From: Buchnera aphidicola (Astegopteryx bambusae)
GTDB taxonomy: Bacteria > Pseudomonadota > Gammaproteobacteria > Enterobacterales > Enterobacteriaceae
Length of the DNA stretch: 64,000 nucleotides
Assembly (NCBI RefSeq): GCF_039365365.1
Contig: NZ_CP134985.1
Location: 62,001-126,000 of the forward strand
Direction of reading: 5' to 3'
Part shown: piece by piece, positions 27,972-36,532 of the stretch
Position numbering within the stretch: position 1 is the first letter of the stretch
How the letters are laid out: the number at the start of each line of letters is the position of its first letter
Made by a program: the position numbers and the translations under genes
The notes under the pieces: model-generated
Databases searched by the model: none
The model's input: only the letters and a program-made list of their open reading frames with translations
What the model was told of the DNA's origin: nothing

Positions 27972-29252
27972 ATGATTAATAAAGAAATAATAAAAAAATT
28001 TAAAAAATATAGAGTAATTGATAAAATAACTAATGAACATAATTTTTTACAAGAAATAAAAAAATATAATAAAATTACATTATATTGTGGATTTGACCCT
28101 ACTTCAGATAGTTTACATATAGGACATATTTTACCTATATTATTTTTAAAAAAAATTCAAAAATATAAAAATAAAATAATTTTTTTAATAGGAGGTAGTA
28201 CAAGTTTAATAGGTGATCCGAGTTTTAAAAATAGTGAAAGAAAATTGATTTCTAAAAATGTAATATTAAAATATCAAAAAAAATTAGAATTACAAATATT
28301 ATCAATATTAAAACGAAATTTTTCTATAAAAAATACAATTATATTAAATAACAACGAATGGTTTAACAAAATTAATATTTTAGATTTTTTAAGAAACATT
28401 GGAAAACATTTTTCTGTAAACCAAATGATACATAAATCTTCTGTAAAAGATAGAATAAATAAAATAGATAAGGGAATGTCATTCACTGAATTTTCTTATA
28501 GTTTATTGCAAGCATATGATTTTTCTTATTTATATAAAAATTATAATGTAATTTTGCAAATAGGAGGATCAGATCAATGGGGTAATATTGTATCTGGTAT
28601 AAATTTAACTAAAAAATTATATAAAAAAAAAGTGTTTGGTATAACAATTCCATTGTTTACAAAAAAAAATGGTAAAAAATTTGGTAAAAGTGAAAATAAT
28701 TCTATTTGGTTAGATAGAAAAAAAACTTCTATATACGATTTTTATCAATTTTGGTTAAATATATCTGATAAAGAAGCTAAATATTTTATAAAAATATTTT
28801 ATTTTTTTAATATAATAAGTAAAAAAAAAATTAATAATACAGATTCTATAAAAAATATAATTAAAAACAAATATATCATTGCAGATGCTATTACTAAATT
28901 TGTTCATGGAAAAAATTATTTATATATAGTAAAAAAAATTACTAAAATGTTATTTAGAAAAAATTTTTTTTGTTTTAAAGAAATTGATTTTATGTATTTA
29001 ACTAAAAAATATATTGGTGTTCCAAAGATTTATATTAATAAAAAAAATAATTTATCAGAAATATTAAAAAAAACTATGTTTGCTAATTCATTGAATAAAG
29101 CTAGAAAAATTGTTGTTTCTGGTGCTGTTAGAATAAACAATATTGTTAAAAAAGATTGTAAATATGTATTAAAAGAATCTGATAAAATATTTTCTAAATA
29201 TTGTATTTTGTGTATAGGTAAAAAAAGATTTTATATATTACATTGTAAATAA
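27972..29252 (+). CDS. tyrS: Tyrosyl-tRNA synthetase
   Basis: Class I synthetase of the TyrRS short type. HIGH is at residues 49-52 (DPTSDSLHIGH), the tyrosine-binding QIGGSDQWGNI is present, and KFGKS serves as the KMSKS loop, as in E. coli. The C-terminal S4-like RNA-binding domain is complete (NKARKIVVSGAVRINN). Length 426 (424 in E. coli). An AGGAATAA precedes the ATG. The stop is four bases from the convergent sufA stop, leaving no room for a terminator between them. Confidence 0.96.
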   Translation: MINKEIIKKFKKYRVIDKITNEHNFLQEIKKYNKITLYCGFDPTSDSLHIGHILPILFLKKIQKYKNKIIFLIGGSTSLIGDPSFKNSERKLISKNVILKYQKKLELQILSILKRNFSIKNTIILNNNEWFNKINILDFLRNIGKHFSVNQMIHKSSVKDRINKIDKGMSFTEFSYSLLQAYDFSYLYKNYNVILQIGGSDQWGNIVSGINLTKKLYKKKVFGITIPLFTKKNGKKFGKSENNSIWLDRKKTSIYDFYQFWLNISDKEAKYFIKIFYFFNIISKKKINNTDSIKNIIKNKYIIADAITKFVHGKNYLYIVKKITKMLFRKNFFCFKEIDFMYLTKKYIGVPKIYINKKNNLSEILKKTMFANSLNKARKIVVSGAVRINNIVKKDCKYVLKESDKIFSKYCILCIGKKRFYILHCK

Positions 29253-29256
29253 TTTT

Positions 29257-29601
29257 TTAAGAAATGTTAAAACTTTTCCCACAACCACAAAAATTTTTTA
29301 TTTTTTTATTTGTAAATTTAAATATTTTGTTTATTCCATTTTCTATAAAATCTATTTTTGTATTTTGAAGAATTTTATAATGTTTTTTATTTATTAACAC
29401 AGATATATTGTTTTTTAAAATTATTTTTTGTTGATTTTTTTTAATTTTATTATTATTATTTACAAATTTCATTTTATACTCTAATCCAGCACATCCAGAT
29501 TTGTTGATATATATTTCTAATATTTTTTTTTTAAATTTTTTTTTTATTAAAAATTTTATTTGTTTTTCCGCTTTTTTTGTAATAAAAACTATTTTATTCA
29601 T
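29257..29601 (-). CDS. sufA: A-type iron-sulfur cluster carrier, probably SufA
   Basis: 114-residue HesB/IscA-family scaffold with the three cluster cysteines: one in SGCAGLEY and two in CGCGKSF at the C terminus. The stretch VDF-like IDFIENGINKIFKF and the SGCAG motif resemble SufA more than ErpA or IscA. The position between tyrS and ydiK also matches E. coli sufA, whose sufBCDSE partners lie on the tyrS side. Those partners are absent here. ErpA is the main alternative and would need a full alignment to exclude. Confidence 0.75.
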   Translation of the reverse strand: MNKIVFITKKAEKQIKFLIKKKFKKKILEIYINKSGCAGLEYKMKFVNNNNKIKKNQQKIILKNNISVLINKKHYKILQNTKIDFIENGINKIFKFTNKKIKNFCGCGKSFNIS

Positions 29602-29817
29602 AATTTTCGTAATTTTAAATATTTAAATATTTTTATTATTTATTATATATTATATAGATTAATGAAACATTTTTAAAGGCATTAAAATTTATATTTTTTA
29701 TTTTTCTTTAACAGAATTTTATTTAAAAAAAATTTATTTATATAAAAATATATATTGTTGTTAGTTTTTAAGTGTTATTTTGTTTTGCATTTTAGCAGAA
29801 CATTTTAGGTGATTTTT

Positions 29818-30882
29818 ATGAAGAATTCAAAATTATTTATGTATTCTAAAAAAGAAATATTTTCTTTAATTTTTATTTTTTTATTATCTTTTTTAAGTTT
29901 TTTAATTCTTAGGCCTTTTGTTCTTAGTTTTGTATGGTCATGTATGATAGTAATTTCTACTTGGCCAATTATGTTAAAAATACAAAAAATATTTTTTAAT
30001 AAACGTTATATTGCTATAATAATAATGACGATTCTAGTTTTATTTTTTATGCTATTACCGATATTATTTTTTTTAAATGTGCTAATATATAATTCTAAAT
30101 CTTTTATAATATTTTTGTTTTCTGAAGATTTTAAGTTGCCTGAACTTTTATGTTTAAAATATATACCTTTTATTGGAAAAAAAATATTTTTTAATTATCA
30201 AAAATTTAATTTTAGTAATAGTGCTAGTTTTATTAAATATTTTCAACCTTACATAATAGAATTTTTAGAATTTTTTATAAAAAAAATAGGTTATTTTAGT
30301 TATGTATTTATTCAATTAAATTTTACATTAATATTTAACATATTATTGTATTTAAATGGTGAAAAATGCGCAAATTTAGTAAAAAATTTTTCTATTCGTG
30401 TTTCGTATAAATATGGCAACTCAATAATATTATTAGTTGAAAAATCGATTAGAACAATATCTTTGGTAGTTTTAATAACTACATTTGTTCAATCTTTGTT
30501 TGGTTGGATAGGATTACTCATATCTGGTGTACCTTGTTGTTCATTTTTTTTATTTTTAGTATTTTTATGTTGTTTTTTACAATTTGGACCTCTTCCAGTA
30601 TTAGTTCCTTTATCAATTTGGTTATTTATAAGCAATAATTTTATTTTTGGTACTATTTTAGTTTTTTGGAGTGTTTTAATTTGTCTTTTAGATAATGTTT
30701 TAAAACCAGCTTTGATACAAATTGGAATAAAGTTACCATTTTTTATAATATTATTTGGGGTAATAGGTGGTTTATTAGCTTTTGGTATTATAGGAATTTT
30801 TATAGGACCTATAATTTTATTAATAATGTATAGATTAATATTATTGTGGTTAGATAAAAGATCTAAATATAATTTTTTATAA
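29818..30882 (+). CDS. ydiK: AI-2E family membrane protein YdiK
   Basis: A polytopic inner-membrane protein of about 354 residues with seven to eight hydrophobic segments. It belongs to the AI-2E (PerM-like) family, recognised by the C-terminal block around PLPVLVPLSIWL, DNVLKPALIQIG, LPFFIILFGVIGG and GIIGIFIGP. The E. coli orthologue has 370 residues and no firmly established substrate. A GTG at 29809 could add three residues, but the ATG at 29818 with TTAGGTGA upstream is better. It lies between sufA and aroH as in the enteric order. Confidence 0.88.
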   Translation: MKNSKLFMYSKKEIFSLIFIFLLSFLSFLILRPFVLSFVWSCMIVISTWPIMLKIQKIFFNKRYIAIIIMTILVLFFMLLPILFFLNVLIYNSKSFIIFLFSEDFKLPELLCLKYIPFIGKKIFFNYQKFNFSNSASFIKYFQPYIIEFLEFFIKKIGYFSYVFIQLNFTLIFNILLYLNGEKCANLVKNFSIRVSYKYGNSIILLVEKSIRTISLVVLITTFVQSLFGWIGLLISGVPCCSFFLFLVFLCCFLQFGPLPVLVPLSIWLFISNNFIFGTILVFWSVLICLLDNVLKPALIQIGIKLPFFIILFGVIGGLLAFGIIGIFIGPIILLIMYRLILLWLDKRSKYNFL

Positions 30883-31159
30883 TATTTATTTTAATAAATA
30901 TATTATTATAATTATATTTTTTATGTTTTTCAAAAAAATAAAATGTTATATGTTTTTAAATTTATAAATATTAATATAAATAATATATGTTGTATTTAAT
31001 TAATGTATTAAAATATAATTTTATAATTTATTTTATTTACATTTTTTGAAGTTAAAATTTAAACAATATTTTTTTAATTATTTTATAAAATATTTTATAA
31101 ATTTTTTTAAAAGTATTTTTTAAACTTAATTTTTTATAAAAATTTTCACAGAGATTAAA
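30883..31159. other. 277-base noncoding gap upstream of aroH
   Basis: Almost pure A/T with no open frame, tRNA or clear hairpin. It presumably holds the aroH promoter. I see no recognisable Trp-repressor operator and no gene remnant. Confidence 0.6.
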
Positions 31160-32206
31160 ATGAAAAAAATGATGAAATTTAGAATTTCCAAAGTAGAAAA
31201 CTTAATAACTCCTTCAGAAGTATATAAAAATTATAATATTAGTAAAAATGTTATAAACAATGTATTAAAAACTAGAAAAAAAATTTCTAATATAATAAGA
31301 GGTAAAGATAAAAGATTATTAGTAATAATAGGGCCATGTTCAATACATGATAAAAAATCTGCTTTTGAATATGCAGAAAAATTGTTAGAAAAAAGAAAAC
31401 AATATAAAGATAGATTAGAAATTGTTATGAGAACTTATTTTGAAAAACCTAGAACAATAGTTGGGTGGAAAGGTTTAATAATTGATCCTTATTTAGATGG
31501 GAGTTTAAAAATAAACGATGGTATAAATATTGCAAGAAAATTGTTAATAGATATAAACGAAATAGGTGTTCCTTCTTCTACAGAATTTTTAGATATGCAT
31601 ATATGTAAATTTATACATGATTTAATTAGTTGGGGTGCCATAGGAGCTAGAACTACAGAAAGTCAAATACATAGAGAAATGGCTTCTGCTCTTCCTTGTC
31701 CAATCGGTTTTAAAAATGGAACTGATGGAAACATAAATATAGCTATGGATGCCATTAAATCTTCAAGTTCTAAACATTTATTTTTAACGTCTAATTTGCA
31801 TGGAAATATTGAAGTTAATCATACTTTAGGTAATAAAAATCTACATATAATAATGCGCGGAGGTAAAAAACCAAATTATTATAAAGAAAATATAAAAGAC
31901 GCGATATTTTTACTTAAAAAAAATAATATATCTCCATATTTAATGGTAGACTTTAGTCATGCAAATTGTTTGAAAAATCATATTTTACAACTAAATGTTT
32001 CTAATTCAATTTGTAAACAAATAAAAAGTGGGAATAATTTTATTTTTGGAGTTATGATAGAAAGTTTTTTAAAAGAAGGATCTCAAAATATTAATAATAA
32101 AAGTAATTTAGAATATGGTAAGTCTGTTACTGATCCTTGTTTAAGCTGGAAGGATAGTGAAATAATATTAGAAAATTTAGCAAATGCTGTAGATAATCGT
32201 TTTTAG
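31160..32206 (+). CDS. aroH: 3-deoxy-7-phosphoheptulonate (DAHP) synthase, AroH type
   Basis: First step of the shikimate pathway, joining phosphoenolpyruvate and erythrose-4-phosphate. Conserved elements: GPCSIHD, MRTYFEKPRT, GWKGLI(I)DP, GARTTESQIHRE, GFKNGTDG, MVDFSHAN and GVMIESFLKEG. Length 348, exactly the E. coli AroH length, and placed next to ydiK and before thrS as in E. coli. The Trp-sensitive isozyme identity comes from this position and length rather than from a regulatory residue I can prove. Confidence 0.9.
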   Translation: MKKMMKFRISKVENLITPSEVYKNYNISKNVINNVLKTRKKISNIIRGKDKRLLVIIGPCSIHDKKSAFEYAEKLLEKRKQYKDRLEIVMRTYFEKPRTIVGWKGLIIDPYLDGSLKINDGINIARKLLIDINEIGVPSSTEFLDMHICKFIHDLISWGAIGARTTESQIHREMASALPCPIGFKNGTDGNINIAMDAIKSSSSKHLFLTSNLHGNIEVNHTLGNKNLHIIMRGGKKPNYYKENIKDAIFLLKKNNISPYLMVDFSHANCLKNHILQLNVSNSICKQIKSGNNFIFGVMIESFLKEGSQNINNKSNLEYGKSVTDPCLSWKDSEIILENLANAVDNRF

Positions 32207-32217
32207 TATTATTATAA

Positions 32218-32265
32218 GTACCAGTCTTATTTGTTTATTTGTGACTGGTACAATTTTATTTTTTA
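32218..32265 (+). terminator. Terminator after aroH
   Basis: Perfect nine-bp stem (GTACCAGTC, 32218-32226, with GACTGGTAC, 32243-32251) and a 16-base loop, followed by a T-rich run (AATTTTATTTTTT). It starts 11 bases after the aroH stop and separates it from thrS. Confidence 0.8.
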
Positions 32266-32357
32266 TTTACAGTGTATATTTTATTGAATTATTATTATTA
32301 TATCTTATTATAATAAGACTCTTAAATATAATTATTTATATAGAAGTAAACAATAAT

Positions 32358-34244
32358 ATGTTTAAAAATAATTTTTTTATAAATAACATTTTAAAAAAAA
32401 TAAAATTTAAAAAAGGTGAATTTTGTATTGCCTATAAAATAAATAATAAATTGTATGATACAAAGACTTTTTTAAAAAAAAATTCAGATGTATCAGTAAT
32501 AACTAATTTTGATAAAAAAGAGTTCATTAAAATAATAAAAAATTCTTGTATACAACTTTTGTGTTATGCAGTTAAAAAACTTTGGCCTGAAGTTAAATCA
32601 GCTTGTTCAGGATTTACAAAAAATGGATTTTATTGTGATTTTGAAATGAAAAAAAATTTAAATAAAAAAAAATTTAGCTTAATAACAAAAGAAATGAATA
32701 ATTTATATTCTAAAAGTTATTCGATCACTTCTAAAAAATTTTCTGTAAATAGATTAATTAAAATATTTTCTTCTTATAAAGAATATTATCAAGTTTATAT
32801 TTTAAAAAAACTTTTTATTAATAAAAATAAATTAATAAAAATTTATTTTCACAATAATTATTTAATTTTTGTTCCTGGTATACAAATTTATAATATAACA
32901 CTTTGTAAAAATTTTTTTTTAAATAAATTTTCTGGTGTATATTGGAAAGGCAAAAAAAAAAATAAAGTTTTACAAAGAATACATGTAACAATTTTTTCTA
33001 ATAAACAAGAATTATTAAGTCATATTGAAAGAAATAAAAGTTTATGTAAAATAGATCATACAAAATTGGGTGTAAAATTAGATTTGTATCATATTAATAA
33101 GCATTCTCCTGGTATGATATTTTGGCATAAAAATGGTTTTGTAATTTTTGAATTGCTAAAAAATTTTATTAGGAAATGTTTAAAAAAATATAATTATGAA
33201 GAAGTTATTACACCTATAATGATGAATGAAATTATATGGAAAAATAGTGGACATTTTAGTAGTTACAGAAAACATATTTTTAATACAGTTTCTGAAAATA
33301 AAAATTATTGTATAAAACCTATGAATTGTCCTGGTCATATTCAAATATTTAATAAACATATACGATCTTATAAAGATTTGCCTATTAGAATATCAGAATT
33401 TGGGATATGTCATAGAAATGAATATTCAGGATCTTTACATGGTTTGATGAGAATCAGATCTTTTACTCAAGATGATGCTCATATTTTTTGTAGAAAGGAT
33501 CAAATTGAAGAAGAAATAAACAATTGTATTGATATAATAATTAATATATATAAAACTTTTAATTTTAAAATTATAAAAATATATTTTTCTACTAGACCTA
33601 AAAAAAGTATAGGAGATAGTGATACTTGGAATTTTGCTCAAAATATTTTAAATAAAATTTTGTATAATAAAAATATTAAATTTAATTTTAAACATGGAGA
33701 AGGTGCTTTTTATGGACCTAAAATAGAATTCGTTTTAGAAGATCGTTTAGGAAGAAATTGGCAATGTGGTACTATTCAGTTAGATTTTTATATTGCTAAA
33801 CTTTTAAAAGTTTTTTATATTAATAAATATAATATAAAAAAAAATCCTATTATAATACATAGAGCAATTTTAGGTTCTATTGAAAGGTTTATAGGTATTT
33901 TGTTGGAAGAATACAATGGTATTTTTCCATTATGGTTAGCACCTATACAAATAGTTATAATTAGTGTATCTAAAAAACATATATTATATGTAAAGAATAT
34001 TTTTAATAAATTAATAAAAAATGATTTTCGAGTAATATATGATATTGAAAATGTTACAATAAATTATAAGATTAGAAAATATTCTTCTATTAAAATACCT
34101 TATATTTTAATATGTGGTGATAGAGAATTAAAAGAATCGAATATAACTGTTAGAAATGTAAAAGGTAAGATAAACAAAAAAATTTCTATAAAGAAATTTA
34201 TAAAAAAAATTTTTATAGAATTACACAATTATAAATTTTTTTAA
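32358..34244 (+). CDS. thrS: Threonyl-tRNA synthetase with inactivated editing domain
   Basis: Class II synthetase for threonine. The catalytic zinc residues are kept (Cys324 in MNCPGH, His375 in DDAHIF, and the later IHRAILGS His). The TGS and editing domains are open but eroded. The four E. coli editing residues His73, His77, Cys182 and His186 correspond here to Asn62, Gln66, Val172 and Gln176. Removal of mischarged Ser-tRNA-Thr is therefore unlikely. From the ATG at 32358 the protein is 628 residues (642 in E. coli). Alignment suggests the first TGS strand lies about ten codons upstream, where only ATT and ATA codons are available. A GTG at 32241 lies inside the aroH terminator and is rejected. 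Confidence 0.9.
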   Translation: MFKNNFFINNILKKIKFKKGEFCIAYKINNKLYDTKTFLKKNSDVSVITNFDKKEFIKIIKNSCIQLLCYAVKKLWPEVKSACSGFTKNGFYCDFEMKKNLNKKKFSLITKEMNNLYSKSYSITSKKFSVNRLIKIFSSYKEYYQVYILKKLFINKNKLIKIYFHNNYLIFVPGIQIYNITLCKNFFLNKFSGVYWKGKKKNKVLQRIHVTIFSNKQELLSHIERNKSLCKIDHTKLGVKLDLYHINKHSPGMIFWHKNGFVIFELLKNFIRKCLKKYNYEEVITPIMMNEIIWKNSGHFSSYRKHIFNTVSENKNYCIKPMNCPGHIQIFNKHIRSYKDLPIRISEFGICHRNEYSGSLHGLMRIRSFTQDDAHIFCRKDQIEEEINNCIDIIINIYKTFNFKIIKIYFSTRPKKSIGDSDTWNFAQNILNKILYNKNIKFNFKHGEGAFYGPKIEFVLEDRLGRNWQCGTIQLDFYIAKLLKVFYINKYNIKKNPIIIHRAILGSIERFIGILLEEYNGIFPLWLAPIQIVIISVSKKHILYVKNIFNKLIKNDFRVIYDIENVTINYKIRKYSSIKIPYILICGDRELKESNITVRNVKGKINKKISIKKFIKKIFIELHNYKFF

Positions 34245-34247
34245 CTT

Positions 34248-34264
34248 AGAGGAAATATAGTATT
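34248..34264 (+). promoter_or_regulatory. Ribosome-binding site and AUU start of infC
   Basis: AGAGGA (34248-34253) lies eight bases before an ATT codon at 34262, from which the IF3 frame runs without a break. No ATG, GTG or TTG fits. E. coli infC also starts at AUU, and IF3 discriminates against its own rare start codon, giving autogenous control. Confidence 0.85.
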
Positions 34265-34804
34265 AAATTTAAAAAAAGAAATAAATTTTCTAAACTTAAT
34301 AAAATAAATAAAGAAATAACATCAGAAAAAGTTCGTTTAATAGGAATAAAAGGAAATTTCATAGGAATTGTTAATTTAGAAAACGCTATTAAGGAAGCGA
34401 AAAAATTAAATTGCGATTTAGTTGAAATTAATCCGAATTCTATTCCTCCAGTTTGTAGAATAATGAATTATGGTAAGTTTTTATATAAAAAAAATAAAAA
34501 TTCTAAATCACAAAGTAAAAGTAATAAAAGATTTCAAATAAAAGAAATAAAATTTAGACCAGTAACTTTTGAAGGTGATTATCAAATAAAGTTAAAAAAG
34601 TTAAAAAAATTTTTATTGTCTGGAAACAAAGTAAAGATTACTGTTAGATTTCGAGGAAGAGAAATGACACATAAAGAAATAGGAATAAATGTGTTATATA
34701 GAATTAAAAAAGATCTTTCTAAAATTTCTATAGTAGATTTTTTTCCTAAAAAAATTGAAGGAAGACAAATGATTATGCTGTTATCTTCTAAGAAGAAATT
34801 TTAA
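34262..34804 (+). CDS. infC: Translation initiation factor IF-3
   Basis: IF3 binds the 30S subunit and checks start-codon pairing. Reading from ATT 34262 gives IKFKKRN at the N terminus, then [45 protein letters not shown] and the C-terminal [10 protein letters not shown]. That is 180 residues, exactly the E. coli length. A start at the ATG at 34463 would lose the whole N-terminal domain and is rejected. It is followed by rpmI and rplT, the classical operon. Confidence 0.95.
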   Translation: MKFKKRNKFSKLNKINKEITSEKVRLIGIKGNFIGIVNLENAIKEAKKLNCDLVEINPNSIPPVCRIMNYGKFLYKKNKNSKSQSKSNKRFQIKEIKFRPVTFEGDYQIKLKKLKKFLLSGNKVKITVRFRGREMTHKEIGINVLYRIKKDLSKISIVDFFPKKIEGRQMIMLLSSKKKF

Positions 34805-34841
34805 TTTTTATAAATATTTTTAAATTTTAGGAAATTTTATC

Positions 34842-35039
34842 ATGCTTAAGATAAAAACATTAAAAAGTGCTTCTAAAAGATTTAAGATAACTTCTTCAGG
34901 TTTGTTTAAAAGAAAAAAAAATAATTTGCGTCATTTACTAACAAAAAAGAGAAGTAGTTATAAAAGAAATTTAAGAAAGAAAGTTGTTGTATCTAAACAT
35001 GATAGAAAAAGAATTAGGACATTTGTTCCATATATTTAA
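34842..35039 (+). CDS. rpmI: 50S ribosomal protein L35
   Basis: 65 residues, as in E. coli, strongly basic, with the family pattern [25 protein letters not shown] and the C-terminal RTFVPYI. The ATG follows AGGAAATT. In E. coli rpmI and rplT are translationally repressed by L20 binding near rpmI. Confidence 0.96.
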   Translation: MLKIKTLKSASKRFKITSSGLFKRKKNNLRHLLTKKRSSYKRNLRKKVVVSKHDRKRIRTFVPYI

Positions 35040-35071
35040 AACATTTTTGTACATTTTATAATGGAGAGTGT

Positions 35072-35425
35072 ATGACAAGAATAAAGCGTGGAATTATAGC
35101 ACGTGCTCGTCATAAAAAAGTTTTAAATAAAGCTAAAGGATATTATGGAGCTAGATCTAGGGTATATAGAGTTGCAAATCAAGCAGTAATAAAAGCAGCT
35201 CAATATGCATATAGAGATAGAAGACAAAAAAAACGTCAATTTAGAAAATTATGGATATCCAGAATAAATGCAGCAAGTAGAATTTATAACTTATCATATA
35301 GTAATTTTTGTCATGGATTAAAAATTTCAAAAATTATTATTAATAGAAAAATTCTCTCAGAACTTGCTGTTAATGATAAGAAATTATTTGAAAATTTAGT
35401 TTGTGAAGTTAAAAAAGTTATATAA
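35072..35425 (+). CDS. rplT: 50S ribosomal protein L20
   Basis: L20, needed early in large-subunit assembly. 117 residues (118 in E. coli); [28 protein letters not shown] and [16 protein letters not shown] are diagnostic. GGAGAG lies just before the ATG. Confidence 0.97.
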   Translation: MTRIKRGIIARARHKKVLNKAKGYYGARSRVYRVANQAVIKAAQYAYRDRRQKKRQFRKLWISRINAASRIYNLSYSNFCHGLKISKIIINRKILSELAVNDKKLFENLVCEVKKVI

Positions 35426-35456
35426 ATTATTTTTTATTTTTTTTGATTTATTTTAT

Positions 35457-35506
35457 TTTAATATTAAAAAAGCTTCCTATCTAATGGAAGCTTTTTTAAT
35501 ATTAAA
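35457..35506. terminator. 21-bp perfect hairpin between rplT and pheS
   Basis: Arms 35457-35477 and 35486-35506 pair perfectly over 21 bp around an eight-base loop; the core is AAAAAGCTTCC/GGAAGCTTTTT. The A and T runs flanking the GC-containing core give the standard intrinsic-terminator form on both strands. It ends 24 bases before pheS. It may terminate infC-rpmI-rplT or be the remnant of the pheST attenuator. No phenylalanine-rich leader peptide is visible. Confidence 0.85.
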
Positions 35507-35530
35507 CTTTTAAAAATTAAGAACTTTAAT

Positions 35531-36520
35531 ATGAATGAAAAAAAAATATTTAAATTTTTTGAATTAACAAAAATTATTATTAAAAATGTGAATAGTTTAC
35601 ATAAATTAAATATAATAAAAAAAAGATTTTTAGGAAAAGATAGTTATTTACATAATAAAATTAATAAAATAAAATTTTTTAAAAAAAAAAATAAAATAAT
35701 ATATGGAAAATTGTTTAACAAAATTTTTTTTAATGTAAAAAAAAATATTTTTGCGAGAAAAAAATATATAAACGAAAAATTAAGAAAAAGATTTTTAAAA
35801 AAAAAATTTTTTGATGTCTCTATACCTGGAAGAAGAAATTTAAGAGGTTCTATTCATCCTATAAATAAATCTATTAACAAAATAGAAAATTTTTTTTATA
35901 ATATAGGATTTAATATAGTTAGCGGAAATGAAATTGAAAATGAGTATTATAATTTTGATGCTTTAAACATATCAAAAAATCATCCTGCTAGAGATTTTAA
36001 TGATACTTTTTGGATTGATAAAAACATTCTTTTAAGAACTCAAACTTCTAATATGCAAATACATATTATGAAAAGTAAACAATTACCTATAAAAGTTGTT
36101 TCTATAGGAAAAGTTTATAGAAATGATAATGATATCACACATACTCCTATGTTTCATCAAGTTGAAGGATTAATAATTAATAAAAAAATTAATTTTTCAA
36201 ATTTAAAATGGATAATAAAAAATTTTTTAAAATATTTTTTTAAACATGATTTTTCTATAAGGTTTAGAAGTTCATATTTTCCATTTACAACGTTATCTAC
36301 AGAAGTAGATATAAAAAAGGATGATGGAAAATGGTTAGAAGTATTAGGTTGCGGAATGGTACATCCTAATGTTTTAAGAAATATGAAAATTGATTATAAG
36401 AAATATATTGGATGTGCATTTGGTATAGGAATAGAGAGATTAACAATGTTAAGATATGGAATTTCAGATGTAAGAATTTTTTTTGAGAATAATTTAAATT
36501 TTCTAAATCAATTTAAATAA
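35531..36520 (+). CDS. pheS: Phenylalanyl-tRNA synthetase alpha subunit
   Basis: Catalytic class II subunit of the alpha2-beta2 PheRS. Motif regions FDALNISKNHPARDFNDTFW, LLRTQTSNMQIH, YRNDNDITHTPMFHQVEG and the C-terminal GCAFGIGIERLTMLRYGISDVR are intact. Length 329 (327 in E. coli). pheT follows after 12 bases. Confidence 0.97.
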   Translation: MNEKKIFKFFELTKIIIKNVNSLHKLNIIKKRFLGKDSYLHNKINKIKFFKKKNKIIYGKLFNKIFFNVKKNIFARKKYINEKLRKRFLKKKFFDVSIPGRRNLRGSIHPINKSINKIENFFYNIGFNIVSGNEIENEYYNFDALNISKNHPARDFNDTFWIDKNILLRTQTSNMQIHIMKSKQLPIKVVSIGKVYRNDNDITHTPMFHQVEGLIINKKINFSNLKWIIKNFLKYFFKHDFSIRFRSSYFPFTTLSTEVDIKKDDGKWLEVLGCGMVHPNVLRNMKIDYKKYIGCAFGIGIERLTMLRYGISDVRIFFENNLNFLNQFK

Positions 36521-36532
36521 TTAGGCAAAAAT

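Noticed and set aside
32241-32357. Upstream extension of thrS from GTG 32241 giving a hydrophobic N terminus
   Set aside because: The GTG is inside the aroH terminator stem and the added sequence is a low-complexity AT-derived hydrophobic stretch with no ThrRS homology.
34463-34804. infC starting at the ATG 34463 as a short IF3
   Set aside because: The frame is open upstream to an ATT with a good ribosome-binding site and encodes the conserved N-terminal domain; the ATG is the internal Met of RIMNYGKF.
35436-35480. A pheM-like leader peptide before the hairpin
   Set aside because: The only possible short frame begins with TTG and has one Phe codon; it has no ribosome-binding site.
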